Part shown: in pieces, positions 52,524-60,344 of the stretch
How positions within the stretch are numbered: the first letter of the stretch is position 1
Layout of the letters: the number at the start of each line of letters is the position of its first letter
Assembly (NCBI RefSeq): GCF_003344535.1
Contig: NZ_QPKS01000009.1
Span: 1 to 64,000, forward strand
From: Exiguobacterium flavidum
Lineage (GTDB): Bacteria > Bacillota > Bacilli > Exiguobacteriales > Exiguobacteriaceae
DNA: 64,000 nucleotides
Direction: 5' to 3'
Program-made: the position numbers and the translations under genes
The notes under the pieces: generated by a model
The model's database searches: none
Told to the model about the DNA's origin: nothing
The model's input: the letters and a program-made list of their open reading frames with translations, nothing else

Positions 52524-52537
52524 TGTAAACGATTACA
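52524..52537. promoter_or_regulatory. CcpA binding site (cre) between gapN and cheV
   Basis: TGTAAACGATTACA fits the cre consensus TGWAANCGNTNWCA at every position. Its centre lies about 64 bp upstream of the likely gapN transcription start, the placement seen for CcpA-activated promoters. Confidence 0.7.
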
Positions 52538-52562
52538 AGATGTTTTTTCTGTGTCTTATTGT

Positions 52563-52589
52563 TCAATTTACCTCTGAATCGACCGATAA
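52563..52589 (+). promoter_or_regulatory. candidate SigD (motility) promoter for cheV
   Basis: TCAA (52563-52566), 15 bp, ACCGATAA (52582-52589), compared with the SigD consensus TAAA-N15-GCCGATAT. It is 42 bp before the GTG start. Confidence 0.5.
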
Positions 52590-52631
52590 GGAGGCAGAAG
52601 CGTATCGCATGATGGAAAGGAGACTGGTTCT

Positions 52632-53510
52632 GTGTACAACCAGCATGATATTTTACTCGAGGCCGGAACGAACGAACTGGAGATCGTCATCTTCCATTGC
52701 GGCCCTTATACATTCGGAATCAACGTCATGAAAGTCCGGGAGATCATCACACCGCTCCCGCTCACCCCTCTGCCAGGCACACCGCCTGCGGTCAAGGGGC
52801 TGATCGAACTGCGCGGCGAGGTCATGACGGTCATCGACTTGCCGACCGTGATCGGCGTATCTCACGAGGAGACGTCGGAAGACCGGTTGATCGTCTGTGA
52901 GTTCAACGGAGAGAAGAGCGTCCTCCGCGTCGACTCCGTCACGGAGATCCGTCGCATCTCATGGGAAGACATCGATACTCCGAACGATCTCGCACGCGGC
53001 ATCGAAGGTTTGACGAACGGCGTCGTCAAGACGGGCGACAAGATGATCATCCTTCTCGACTACGAAAAAATCGCTCTCGAGCTCTCCCGCAAGGATATCT
53101 TTGCACGGGAGGAAAGCAAACGTGTGACTCCTCGCAACCGATCCAAGAAAATCATCTGGGTAGCTGAGGACTCGGAGATGCTCCGAACGTTGCTCGTCGA
53201 GACGCTTGAGGAGTCCGGTTATCACGGCATCCGCTTTTTCTTCAACGGCAAGGAAGCGCTCGATGCATTCGAGGAAGGAAGCGATTGCGACCTGTTGATC
53301 ACGGACATCGAAATGCCGAAGATGGACGGACTCACCCTCTCGAAACGTCTGCGTGAAGACGTTCGTTACAAGACGTTGCCGATCATCGTCTTCTCGTCGC
53401 TGATCTCTGACGACCTTCGCCACAAGGGTGATTCAGTCGGTGTCAACGCCCAGATCACGAAACCTGAAATCGGTAAATTGATCGAGACGGTCGACCTGCA
53501 CGTCCTCTGA
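52632..53510 (+). CDS. cheV: chemotaxis protein CheV, 292 aa
   Basis: A coupling protein linking chemoreceptors to CheA, with an adaptation role through phosphorylation. CheW-like domain at about 15-150 (YTFGINVMKVREIITPLPLT; LIELRGEVMTVIDL), then a receiver domain with IIWVAEDSEMLR and phospho-acceptor Asp225 in LLITDIEMPKMDG. The start is GTG, preceded by GGAAAGGAGA. Monocistronic with its own terminator; an orphan HPt protein is encoded convergently beside it. Confidence 0.95.
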   Translation: MYNQHDILLEAGTNELEIVIFHCGPYTFGINVMKVREIITPLPLTPLPGTPPAVKGLIELRGEVMTVIDLPTVIGVSHEETSEDRLIVCEFNGEKSVLRVDSVTEIRRISWEDIDTPNDLARGIEGLTNGVVKTGDKMIILLDYEKIALELSRKDIFAREESKRVTPRNRSKKIIWVAEDSEMLRTLLVETLEESGYHGIRFFFNGKEALDAFEEGSDCDLLITDIEMPKMDGLTLSKRLREDVRYKTLPIIVFSSLISDDLRHKGDSVGVNAQITKPEIGKLIETVDLHVL

Positions 53511-53515
53511 CCAAA

Positions 53516-53550
53516 CAAAGGGAGCTGCCCGTGATGGGCGCTCCCTTTTT
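53516..53550 (+). terminator. intrinsic terminator after cheV
   Basis: AAAGGGAGC with GCTCCCTTT, inner TGCCC/GGGC stem, then T5. Confidence 0.85.
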
Positions 53551-53555
53551 GATCT

Positions 53556-53924
53556 TTAAAATGGTTTTAAATTCGCATTACCGATGAATGCGTCGAACCA
53601 GACGACCCTGAAGTCGACCATGCATGAGTCGATTGCTTCGATCGTCTCTTCCGCCCCATCAAGCGAACCTTGCTCCGCTCTCTTCTCGAGCGATTCGAAA
53701 AAGTCAGCGAGATCGTCGGCCGCTACCGAATACGATGCTCCTTTTAACAGATGAGCAAGTTTTTCGGTCTGGACGATATCTCGATTTTCTACCGCTGCGA
53801 CGAGTTCCGGATATTTTTTGTCGAACTGGATGATATATGTCTCGCCGATCTTCCGGAGGAATGCTTCGTCCCCGTTCGCGATGGCACGTAGTTCTTCAAG
53901 TTTTTTATCATTGAAGTAAGGCAT
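53556..53924 (-). CDS. orphan HPt phosphotransfer protein, 122 aa
   Basis: A four-helix HPt domain with the phospho-acceptor His58 in KLAHLLKGASYSVAADDL, where the H-x-x-K-G-x-A/S core is complete. The protein is almost only this domain. Such proteins pass phosphate between receiver domains in multi-step relays. There is no hybrid kinase next to it; its neighbours CheV (convergent) and the REC-PP2C protein (same strand, 1.1 kb away across corA) both carry receiver domains. Confidence 0.85.
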   Translation of the reverse strand: MPYFNDKKLEELRAIANGDEAFLRKIGETYIIQFDKKYPELVAAVENRDIVQTEKLAHLLKGASYSVAADDLADFFESLEKRAEQGSLDGAEETIEAIDSCMVDFRVVWFDAFIGNANLKPF

Positions 53925-53985
53925 GCTGATCCCTCCCCTTTCCTCATCTTATCATTATTTTCATAAGAAAAATATCATAGAATCA

Positions 53986-54015
53986 TTTACACTCTCCGTT
54001 AACAGTTCCTATAAT
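53986..54015 (+). promoter_or_regulatory. SigA promoter for corA
   Basis: TTTACA (53986-53991), 18 bp, TATAAT (54010-54015), 29 bp before the corA ATG. Confidence 0.65.
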
Positions 54016-54044
54016 GAAAAAGTGAAGAGCAGGAGGGATATGCC

Positions 54045-54980
54045 ATGTTGACGATTTATCGAAGCGACGTCACGGGCGCGGTCAATGAAATCAATGAGTT
54101 CACGAAGGGCTCTTGGATCCATCTCGTCAATCCGACGAAAGATGAAGCCGATCAGGTGATCGAAGCGACCTTGATCCCGGAGGATTTCATCTATGACCCG
54201 CTTGACGTCGAAGAAAAACCGCGTTTCGAGAAAGATGATGAAGGCCTCCTGATGATCGTCGACGTACCTTACATCGAGGAGGAGTCATCAGGCCGGAGAT
54301 ACAATACGATTCCGCTCGGGATCATCGTCACCTCTCGCCATTTCATCACCGTCTGTTCGCAACAGCTCGATGTGCTTTCGCTGTTCTCAAACGGCAAGAT
54401 GCGCGGCTTCCGCACCAATTACCGATCAAGGTTCGTATTCCAGATTCTCTATAAGGTCAGCTCATCCTATCTGCGCTTCCTCCGTCAGATCGACCGGCGG
54501 ATGGACGAGCTCGAAGAAGAGCTGCAGCGATCGATGCGAAACCAGGAGATCTTCCAGCTGATGAACCTGCAAAAGTCGCTCGTCTACTTCATGACGTCGC
54601 TGAAGTCGAACGACGGGGTTCTCGACCGGATCATCAAGACACCGAGTCTCGAGAAGCATGAGGATGACGAGGATCTGCTAGAGGACGTCTTCGTCGAGCA
54701 CAGGCAGGCGATGGAGATGGCTCAGATCTATAAGGACATCATCAGTTCTACGATGGACACGTTCGGATCCGTCATCTCGAACAACGTCAACTTCGTCATG
54801 AAGTTTCTCGCCTCGATCACGATCGTCATATCGATTCCGACGATGATTTCCGGGATGTTCGGGATGAACGTCCAAGTTCCTTGGGAGGGCGAGGCGATCG
54901 GTTTTTGGATCGTCTTCAGTATGATGGTCTTTTTCTCCGGACTTGCCGCATTCATCCTGTGGAGACGAAGGTTTTTCTGA
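54045..54980 (+). CDS. corA: CorA family divalent cation transporter, 311 aa
   Basis: A pentameric Mg2+ (or Co2+/Ni2+) channel-type transporter. A large N-terminal cytoplasmic domain ends in a long helix, followed by two C-terminal membrane segments with the filter motif GMN in SGMFGMNVQVPWEG. The C-terminus is basic (WRRRFF). AGGAGGGA precedes the ATG. Divergent from the HPt gene. Confidence 0.92.
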   Translation: MLTIYRSDVTGAVNEINEFTKGSWIHLVNPTKDEADQVIEATLIPEDFIYDPLDVEEKPRFEKDDEGLLMIVDVPYIEEESSGRRYNTIPLGIIVTSRHFITVCSQQLDVLSLFSNGKMRGFRTNYRSRFVFQILYKVSSSYLRFLRQIDRRMDELEEELQRSMRNQEIFQLMNLQKSLVYFMTSLKSNDGVLDRIIKTPSLEKHEDDEDLLEDVFVEHRQAMEMAQIYKDIISSTMDTFGSVISNNVNFVMKFLASITIVISIPTMISGMFGMNVQVPWEGEAIGFWIVFSMMVFFSGLAAFILWRRRFF

Positions 54981-54991
54981 TTCCGAACAAC

Positions 54992-55050
54992 ACAAAAAGC
55001 GCTGTTTGAAGTGTCATGCCGTCAGGCTCACTTCAATCAGCGCTTTTTTG
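54992..55050 (+). terminator. long terminator hairpin after corA
   Basis: AAAAAGCGCTG with CAGCGCTTTTTT, plus an inner TTGAAGTG/CACTTCAA stem. It also lies just past the end of the convergent REC-PP2C gene and may serve both. Confidence 0.85.
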
Positions 55051-55072
55051 TTTCTTGCGATTCGATTTCCGG

Positions 55073-56176
55073 TCAGTTGATTTCGACCGTGACAAGGCAC
55101 AGGTCGTCCGCTTCATCACTTTGATCAGGTTGGATCAGTTGATGGACGTTCGGTCCATGGAGATTGATCAAGTCCATGATGGCACTGATTCCCTCATCGA
55201 TCCCTTTGCTGTACAGCTCCATGAAGCCGTCGGTGTAAAGATAGATGCAGCCTGGTGAAGTGATCGGTATGACCTGACTCGTATAAGTAGAATCCTCAAA
55301 CATCCCGACAGGCAACCCAGTGTTGCCAAGCGGAATGATTTGATCCCCCATGCGGAGCAGACCAGGCGGGTGCCCGGCGTTCGCGTAGCTCAGCTCCATC
55401 TTGTCGAGATCGATGTAGAGATATACTGCCGTGAAATAGATGTCCGTCTCATCACCCGGAAAGAGTCTGCTCATTTGTCGATTCAGTTCCTCAAGGACGA
55501 GTTCCGGCCTTCCTACCCGATGAACGAGCTCATAGAGAATCGAACTCATCCCCATCGTGATCAGGGCACTCGAGACACCATGCCCCATCACATCGAAGAC
55601 GATGATTGCATACTTGTTCTCCGAGAGACGGTACCAGGCGTACATATCGCCGGCAAGTTTCTTTGACGGGATGTAGGTAGCCATGATCCGAATCTCCTCG
55701 TCCTCGATGTTTGCGCTGAGGACGCTCTGCTGCAGCTTCTGCGCCAAATCGAAGTCTTCCTGCAATACCTTCTCATATCGCTTCCGTGCGTCGACGGCTT
55801 GCTTGAGCGACATCGCGTTACGGATTCGCGCAAGCAACTCGGTCTTGCGAATCGGCTTGATCGTGTAATCGGAAGCTCCGGCGTCGAGACCGTCCGCGAT
55901 GTCCTCTTCGTCCGAGCGGCTCGAGACGATGACGATCGGCAACTCATCGACCCCGAACCGTTGGCGAATCAGTCGCGTCGTATCGATACCGCTGATTCCA
56001 GGCATTTCAACATCGAGCAGGACGACATCCAACTTCTCAAGAAAAGCGGCATCCTCCATCTTCTCGATGGCCTCCTCACCGCTCATCGCAGTCTCTACTT
56101 CGTATCCTTCGTTCTCGAGCAGGCGCTCAAGAAGCAACAAATTCGTGATCTCATCATCCACTACCATAATGGCCAT
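55073..56176 (-). CDS. response regulator with PP2C (RsbU/SpoIIE-type) phosphatase output, 367 aa
   Basis: Receiver domain at about 1-120 with phospho-acceptor Asp55 (VVLLDVEMPGISGID), a short coiled linker (DFDLAQKLQQSVLSA) and a PP2C-type serine phosphatase domain with metal-binding GDMYAWYRLSENKYAIIVFD, GHGVSSALITMGM and TDGFMEL. By analogy with RsbU/RsbP it should dephosphorylate an anti-anti-sigma factor and so feed SigB or another partner switch, but no rsb gene is nearby. ATG at 56176 is chosen (GAGGTGA upstream) over TTG at 56194. Confidence 0.87.
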   Translation of the reverse strand: MAIMVVDDEITNLLLLERLLENEGYEVETAMSGEEAIEKMEDAAFLEKLDVVLLDVEMPGISGIDTTRLIRQRFGVDELPIVIVSSRSDEEDIADGLDAGASDYTIKPIRKTELLARIRNAMSLKQAVDARKRYEKVLQEDFDLAQKLQQSVLSANIEDEEIRIMATYIPSKKLAGDMYAWYRLSENKYAIIVFDVMGHGVSSALITMGMSSILYELVHRVGRPELVLEELNRQMSRLFPGDETDIYFTAVYLYIDLDKMELSYANAGHPPGLLRMGDQIIPLGNTGLPVGMFEDSTYTSQVIPITSPGCIYLYTDGFMELYSKGIDEGISAIMDLINLHGPNVHQLIQPDQSDEADDLCLVTVEIN

Positions 56177-56305
56177 ACCATCACCTCGTTCCAATAAACA
56201 TATACTTCTGAAGTTAGTTTAACATAAAGCTCGAATTTCGTTTAGACGTGCGAACTTTTTTCCCTCATACTTAAGAGTAAGAAGTCTGAAGGGAGGAATT
56301 CGAAC

Positions 56306-56479
56306 ATGTGGATATACGTCGTTTCTATCTTGATCTTCCTGTTCGTTCTCGTCTCCTCTGTCATCGTCATCTCAAAAGGCTATGGCTATAAGGGGAACAA
56401 GGACGATATCGATATCGATTATGATGAGATCAATCGCCGGATCACGAATGAATCAAATGGGGACCGTTCAAAAAAATAG
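56306..56479 (+). CDS. small single-pass membrane protein, YtzI-like, 57 aa
   Basis: A short gene starting MWIYVVSILIFLFVLVSSVI: one N-terminal membrane segment (about 3-23), then a polar tail SKGYGYKGNKDDIDIDYDEI and a Lys-rich end. It resembles B. subtilis YtzI in size and layout, including the conserved SKxYxYK after the membrane segment. GGGAGG precedes the ATG and a strong terminator follows. Function unknown. Confidence 0.8.
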   Translation: MWIYVVSILIFLFVLVSSVIVISKGYGYKGNKDDIDIDYDEINRRITNESNGDRSKK

Positions 56480-56493
56480 GGATTCACCGTTCG

Positions 56494-56523
56494 CGAGCTG
56501 GCTCAACCAGCTCGTTTTTTTGT
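56494..56523 (+). terminator. intrinsic terminator after the small membrane protein gene
   Basis: CGAGCTGG (56494-56501) with CCAGCTCG (56507-56514), then T7. Confidence 0.92.
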
Positions 56524-56541
56524 AAGTTTCAGCAAGTTGAG

Positions 56542-56566
56542 GTTTTCCTTTTCAGGAGAGGGGTAT
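56542..56566 (+). promoter_or_regulatory. candidate SigB (general stress) promoter for the YtxH-like gene
   Basis: GTTTTC (56542-56547), 13 bp, GGGTAT (56561-56566). It fits GTTTAA-N12-15-GGGTAT with a perfect -10 and lies 46 bp before the ATG. Confidence 0.6.
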
Positions 56567-56612
56567 TCTCTTACCAATGACGAAACCATTATCCTAAAGG
56601 AGTGTTTTGAAG

Positions 56613-57122
56613 ATGCAACCAACTTTGAACAACGACCCACATCAAGCAAATGCCGAAAATCCTAACCGCCAGTTCGAGATGAATGAGAGCGGTTCTAACA
56701 TCACGGTCATGAAGGGTATCCTGATCGGTGCAGCCGTCGGCGGACTTCTCGCCCTGCTCAGCTCGAATGCCCGTTCGAACACGAAACAGACCTTTAAAGG
56801 AGCAAAAGAGTCTGTCTCTTCGGTCGCCCAGGACATCAAATCCGATCCGGCGGGCAAAGCGACTCAAGTGATCGAACAGGTGAAGGCAGCAAGCGGCGTC
56901 ATCCAGGAAGTCGCGACGGATGTCCAGAAAGTCTACGAGACGGTCAATGAGAACATCGATTCCGTCAAAGAGGACGCAAGTAAGATCGTTGCCACTGCCG
57001 CGGATACGAAATCCGAGATCCAATCGGTTGGTGAAAAGGTCGTCGAGGCGAAGGACGTGGCGTTGGGTAAGGAAACGCCCAAAAATACCGAAAACCAAAA
57101 CGACCAGCAAGCAAAATCATAA
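56613..57122 (+). CDS. YtxH-like stress protein, 169 aa
   Basis: A polar N-terminus, one membrane segment (GILIGAAVGGLLALLSS), then a long helical tail with LEA-like/apolipophorin-like periodicity (Lys/Asp/Val/Ala-rich). YtxH-domain proteins are general stress proteins in Bacillales. A SigB-type promoter upstream agrees with this. AAGGAG precedes an in-frame TTG (56607) and the ATG (56613); I prefer the ATG. The C-terminus is Asn/Gln/Lys-rich and probably disordered. Confidence 0.75.
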   Translation: MQPTLNNDPHQANAENPNRQFEMNESGSNITVMKGILIGAAVGGLLALLSSNARSNTKQTFKGAKESVSSVAQDIKSDPAGKATQVIEQVKAASGVIQEVATDVQKVYETVNENIDSVKEDASKIVATAADTKSEIQSVGEKVVEAKDVALGKETPKNTENQNDQQAKS

Positions 57123-57138
57123 TTTCTAGTGTGCGAAC

Positions 57139-57186
57139 AAAGCGGCTTGAATCCCAGCATTTCTGGGGTTCAAACCGCTTTTTTTC
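57139..57186 (+). terminator. intrinsic terminator after the YtxH-like gene
   Basis: AAAGCGG..TTGAATCCCAG pairs with CTGGGGTTCAA..CCGCTTT, followed by T7. Confidence 0.9.
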
Positions 57187-57195
57187 ATGCCCTCT

Positions 57196-57999
57196 TCATT
57201 GTCCCCAGATAGCTGACACATACTCCGGATGGTCGATGAACGGATTTCGGTTATGTTGATATTTTTCGTAGATGACGTCATTCCGTCGCAGTTCGAACGC
57301 ATCGACCGGGTCCTGCGCATGCCACTGCTTAAGCGTCGACATCTTTCCGTGGAGCGGCTGTGACCCGTTGTTGACCGTGTCCGCACCCTCGAGGTCGATC
57401 TCCGTTCCCCCTTCGTAGCGTACCGCCATATAGAAGATCATCCGTGCGATGTCCCCGCGCACCTTCGCCGGAGGCTGCCATGAATCTCCGTCCTTGTAGC
57501 AATCACATCCACTGTACTTCGTTCCGCCGTTGTCGAAGTCGAGATTTCCACGCGCGCTATTCACCTGAACGTCTTCCGGTTTCAAATGATGGAGATCCGT
57601 GCCCGGCCCCATCGTCGTCCCGAAATCCCCGTGCGACTTCGCCCAGACGTGCTCACGGTTCCACTGGCCGACATTGCCTCCGTTGCTGCTCTTTGAAATC
57701 GACTTCTGTGTATACAATTCGATGACATTGTTCGTGTTGTTCGGGTCCTGGTCCGTCTCCTTGAGTGCCGTCCAGACCGCATCGTATGAAATCTGTGTAT
57801 GGTCGTCGATGATATCGTGAAGTGCCGATTTCAATGAAGCACCGACCTTCCCGGCGGCCGGGCTATAGTATTGGTCAATCGTCGTTTGTGACGTAACGAG
57901 TTGCGGCGTCTCCGTCGTCTTCGCAGTCGCCGGTATGTAAGCTGTCGTCCCAATCAGCAGTGCTGCTCCTGAAACTCCGAACATCTTTCTTAATTTCAT
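57196..57999 (-). CDS. secreted endonuclease I family nuclease, 267 aa
   Basis: A signal peptide (MKLRKMFGVSGAALLIGTTA..ATAKT) is followed by an EndA/NucM-type His-Me finger nuclease with WNREHVWAKSHGDF and TDLHHLKPEDVQVNSARGN, the catalytic and metal-binding parts. Similar to B. subtilis extracellular ribonuclease Bsn (YurI). Two close cysteines (SGCDCYKDG) are present. The ATG at 57999 follows AGGGGGAG; the longer frame is rejected. Likely role: nucleic acid use outside the cell. Confidence 0.88.
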   Translation of the reverse strand: MKLRKMFGVSGAALLIGTTAYIPATAKTTETPQLVTSQTTIDQYYSPAAGKVGASLKSALHDIIDDHTQISYDAVWTALKETDQDPNNTNNVIELYTQKSISKSSNGGNVGQWNREHVWAKSHGDFGTTMGPGTDLHHLKPEDVQVNSARGNLDFDNGGTKYSGCDCYKDGDSWQPPAKVRGDIARMIFYMAVRYEGGTEIDLEGADTVNNGSQPLHGKMSTLKQWHAQDPVDAFELRRNDVIYEKYQHNRNPFIDHPEYVSAIWGQ

Positions 58000-58327
58000 A
58001 CTTTCTCCCCCTGATTCATGATGTACCACTGTCCTTGCTCCTCTAATGTAAGGGGTATCTCCCTGTATCGACATGAGTCGCTTGTCCTGATTGCGAAATA
58101 CATGGAAATGAGGCCTTTGACCGACTCACGCTTTCAAAGGAAGACGCCTTACCGGCAGAATACTTCAGCACTCGAAAATGTTTGATATCGAGAGAATGAT
58201 AGCGTTACCAAGAAAATGATAACGTTAACATCCAATTTGCTGGATTTGACTTCTTGTCCGATATCATGGAAACTGCATTTATGTGTGTTCTTGTATGAGT
58301 ACAGCACAGCAGTGAAGGAGGAGTACT
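58000..58327. other. 328-bp divergent intergenic region
   Basis: Holds the upstream regions of the nuclease gene and the symporter gene. The only clear structure is the tandem repeat at 58192-58231. I see no convincing SigA promoter, although TTGACT occurs at 58245-58250. Confidence 0.5.
58192..58231 (+). promoter_or_regulatory. 20-bp tandem repeat resembling two cre/LacI-type operators
   Basis: Two copies of GARAATGATARCGTTAMCAW lie exactly 20 bp apart. The cores TGATAGCGTTACCA (58197-58210) and TGATAACGTTAACA (58217-58230) differ from the CcpA cre consensus at two and one positions. They lie about 100-130 bp upstream of the symporter start. Confidence 0.5.
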
Positions 58328-59644
58328 ATGACAGCTTCTAAAGCAACACCTACATCAAAACGCAAACCGATCGGTCTTGCCTGGCAAATTCTGATCGGCT
58401 TGATTCTCGGTATCACAGTCGGTGCCGTCTTCTACGGTAACCCCCATGTCGCGGAATGGCTCAAGCCAATCGGTGACATCTTCATCCGGATGATGAAAAT
58501 GATCGTCGTCCCGATCGTCTTCACGACGATCGTTCTCGGTGTCTCGTCGGTCGGGAGCCCGAAAAGCCTCGGCCGACTCGGTGCGAAGACACTCGGCTAT
58601 TTCACGATCGTCACGCTCATCGCGATCATGACAGGTCTCATCGCGGCGAACGTCGTCGAGCCCGGCGCAGGCATCAACATGAGCACACTCGATAAGACAG
58701 ACATCTCGACCTATGTCGAGACGGAAGAGACGACACAGGAGCACGGCATCGTCGAAAAGCTGGTCAACATCGTCCCGACGAACATCCTTGACGCGATGGT
58801 GCGCGGCGACATGCTCGCGATCATCTTCTTCTCGGTCCTGTTCGGTCTAGGCGTCGGCTTTGCCGGCGAGAAGGGAATACCCGTCGTCCGCTTCTTCGAG
58901 GGAGTTGCAGCGGCGATGTTCAATCTCGTCAACATCGTCATGAAGTTCGCGCCGATCGGCGTCTTCGCCTTGATCGGCGTCACGGTCTCGACGTTCGGGA
59001 TCGAATCGCTCGGAGCCTTGTTCAAATTGATCGGTACGCTCTACGTGACGGCGTTCCTGTTCATGATCGTCGTTTTCGGCGCCATCATGAAATGGGTCGG
59101 ACTGCGCGTGACGGACTTCGTGCGCGTCTTCAAGGACGAGCTTCTCCTGACGTACTCGACGGCATCTTCCGAGACCGTCCTCCCGCGCGTCATGGAAAAG
59201 CTCGAGAAGATGGGCGTCCCGAAATCGATCGTCAGCTTCGTCGTCCCGACAGGCTATTCGTTCAACTTGGACGGCTCAGCGCTCTATCAGGCGCTCGCAG
59301 CCCTCTTCATCGCTCAGATGTATAACATCGACTTGTCGATCGGCACGCAGATCACGCTCGTCTTCGTCCTGATGCTGACGTCGAAAGGAATGGCTGCCGT
59401 CCCTGGTGTCTCCTTCGTCGTCCTGCTCGCGACACTCGGCACGGTCGGAATTCCGGCTGAAGGTCTCGCCTTCATCGCCGGTGTCGACCGGATCATGGAC
59501 ATGATGCGTTCCGTCGTCAACGTCACCGGCAACACGCTCGCTTCGCTCGTCATCGCGAAGTGGGAAGGGGTCCTCGATTCGAAGCAGATGCATCGCTTCA
59601 TGTCGAAGACACATGCCGTCGAACAAGAACGCAAGCAAGCTTAA
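58328..59644 (+). CDS. dicarboxylate/amino acid:cation symporter, DAACS family, 438 aa
   Basis: Similar to B. subtilis DctP/GltP: imports C4-dicarboxylates or glutamate/aspartate with Na+ or H+. It has the family's serine-rich re-entrant loop (TYSTASSETVLPRVMEKLE), the NLDGSA motif (GYSFNLDGSALYQALAALF) and the second re-entrant loop (LTSKGMAAVPGVSF) with the substrate-binding VDRIMDMMRSVVNVTGN. AAGGAGGAG precedes the ATG. Dicarboxylate versus glutamate cannot be decided from motifs alone. Confidence 0.9.
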   Translation: MTASKATPTSKRKPIGLAWQILIGLILGITVGAVFYGNPHVAEWLKPIGDIFIRMMKMIVVPIVFTTIVLGVSSVGSPKSLGRLGAKTLGYFTIVTLIAIMTGLIAANVVEPGAGINMSTLDKTDISTYVETEETTQEHGIVEKLVNIVPTNILDAMVRGDMLAIIFFSVLFGLGVGFAGEKGIPVVRFFEGVAAAMFNLVNIVMKFAPIGVFALIGVTVSTFGIESLGALFKLIGTLYVTAFLFMIVVFGAIMKWVGLRVTDFVRVFKDELLLTYSTASSETVLPRVMEKLEKMGVPKSIVSFVVPTGYSFNLDGSALYQALAALFIAQMYNIDLSIGTQITLVFVLMLTSKGMAAVPGVSFVVLLATLGTVGIPAEGLAFIAGVDRIMDMMRSVVNVTGNTLASLVIAKWEGVLDSKQMHRFMSKTHAVEQERKQA

Positions 59645-59649
59645 TGGAT

Positions 59650-59695
59650 CAGAATGGCCCGTATTCCTGAGTGCAGGAACACGGGCCATTCTTTT
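59650..59695. terminator. bidirectional terminator between symporter and response regulator
   Basis: AGAATGGCCCGT-TTCCTG with CAGGAA-ACGGGCCATTCT, followed by TTTTG on the plus strand. Confidence 0.85.
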
Positions 59696-59699
59696 GTCT

Positions 59700-60344
59700 T
59701 CACAATCCGATCAGGTGATTTTTGAGCGCATACTGGACGAGTTCATGCTTGTGCTTGATCTGCAATTTCCCCATGATGCGTGCTTTATGATTCTCGACCG
59801 TCTTCGGACTGATGTTCAACTGGTTTCCGATTTCGAGGTTCGTATAGCCGAGGGCAGTCAAACGGACGATTTCGATTTCCCTTCGTGTCAGCGTCTTTTT
59901 TGAAGCTTGTCCCTGCAGCAGGCGATCGATTTCTTCAGGTGGCAACGTCGTCTCGAAACAGGTCTTGCCGCTGTAAACATGCTTGATCGCGCCCCTCAGG
60001 GCAGAGACATCACTGTTCTTCGACAGATATCCGGAGATCCCGCTCTCGAGCGCCTTGCGTACATAGACTTCTTCATCGTGCATCGTCAGGAAGATGACAC
60101 GTACTTCAGGAACCTCTTCTTTTAAGGACCGCGCTGTCACGAAGCCATCCAGTCCTTCCGGCATCGTCACGTCGAGCAGGATGACATCTGGTCTTTCCCT
60201 GATTGCGACCCGGATTGCTTCCCCGCCCTCCTCTGCCGCACCGACGACTTCGATGTCGGGATCATTCTCGAACATCAGCCGCAATCCGTCGCGGACGAGG
60301 ACGTGATCATCGACGATCAGCAGTCTGATTCGTTCCTCCTTCAT
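59700..60344 (-). CDS. NarL/FixJ-family response regulator, 214 aa
   Basis: Receiver domain with VDDHVLVRDGLRLMFENDP and phospho-acceptor Asp58 (VILLDVTMPEGLDGFV), and a C-terminal LuxR-type helix-turn-helix (TRREIEIVRLTALGYTNLEI; ISPKTVENHKARIM). The ATG at 60344 has AAGGAGGGGG upstream and overlaps the kinase gene by 38 nt, so it is the partner of that kinase. Target genes are not known; candidates are the adjoining sulfide-oxidation genes or the symporter. Confidence 0.9.
   Translation of the reverse strand: MKEERIRLLIVDDHVLVRDGLRLMFENDPDIEVVGAAEEGGEAIRVAIRERPDVILLDVTMPEGLDGFVTARSLKEEVPEVRVIFLTMHDEEVYVRKALESGISGYLSKNSDVSALRGAIKHVYSGKTCFETTLPPEEIDRLLQGQASKKTLTRREIEIVRLTALGYTNLEIGNQLNISPKTVENHKARIMGKLQIKHKHELVQYALKNHLIGL

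Noticed and set aside
52540..52731. 63-codon plus-strand frame before cheV
   Set aside because: It overlaps the cheV start and the putative SigD promoter, and has no ribosome binding site.
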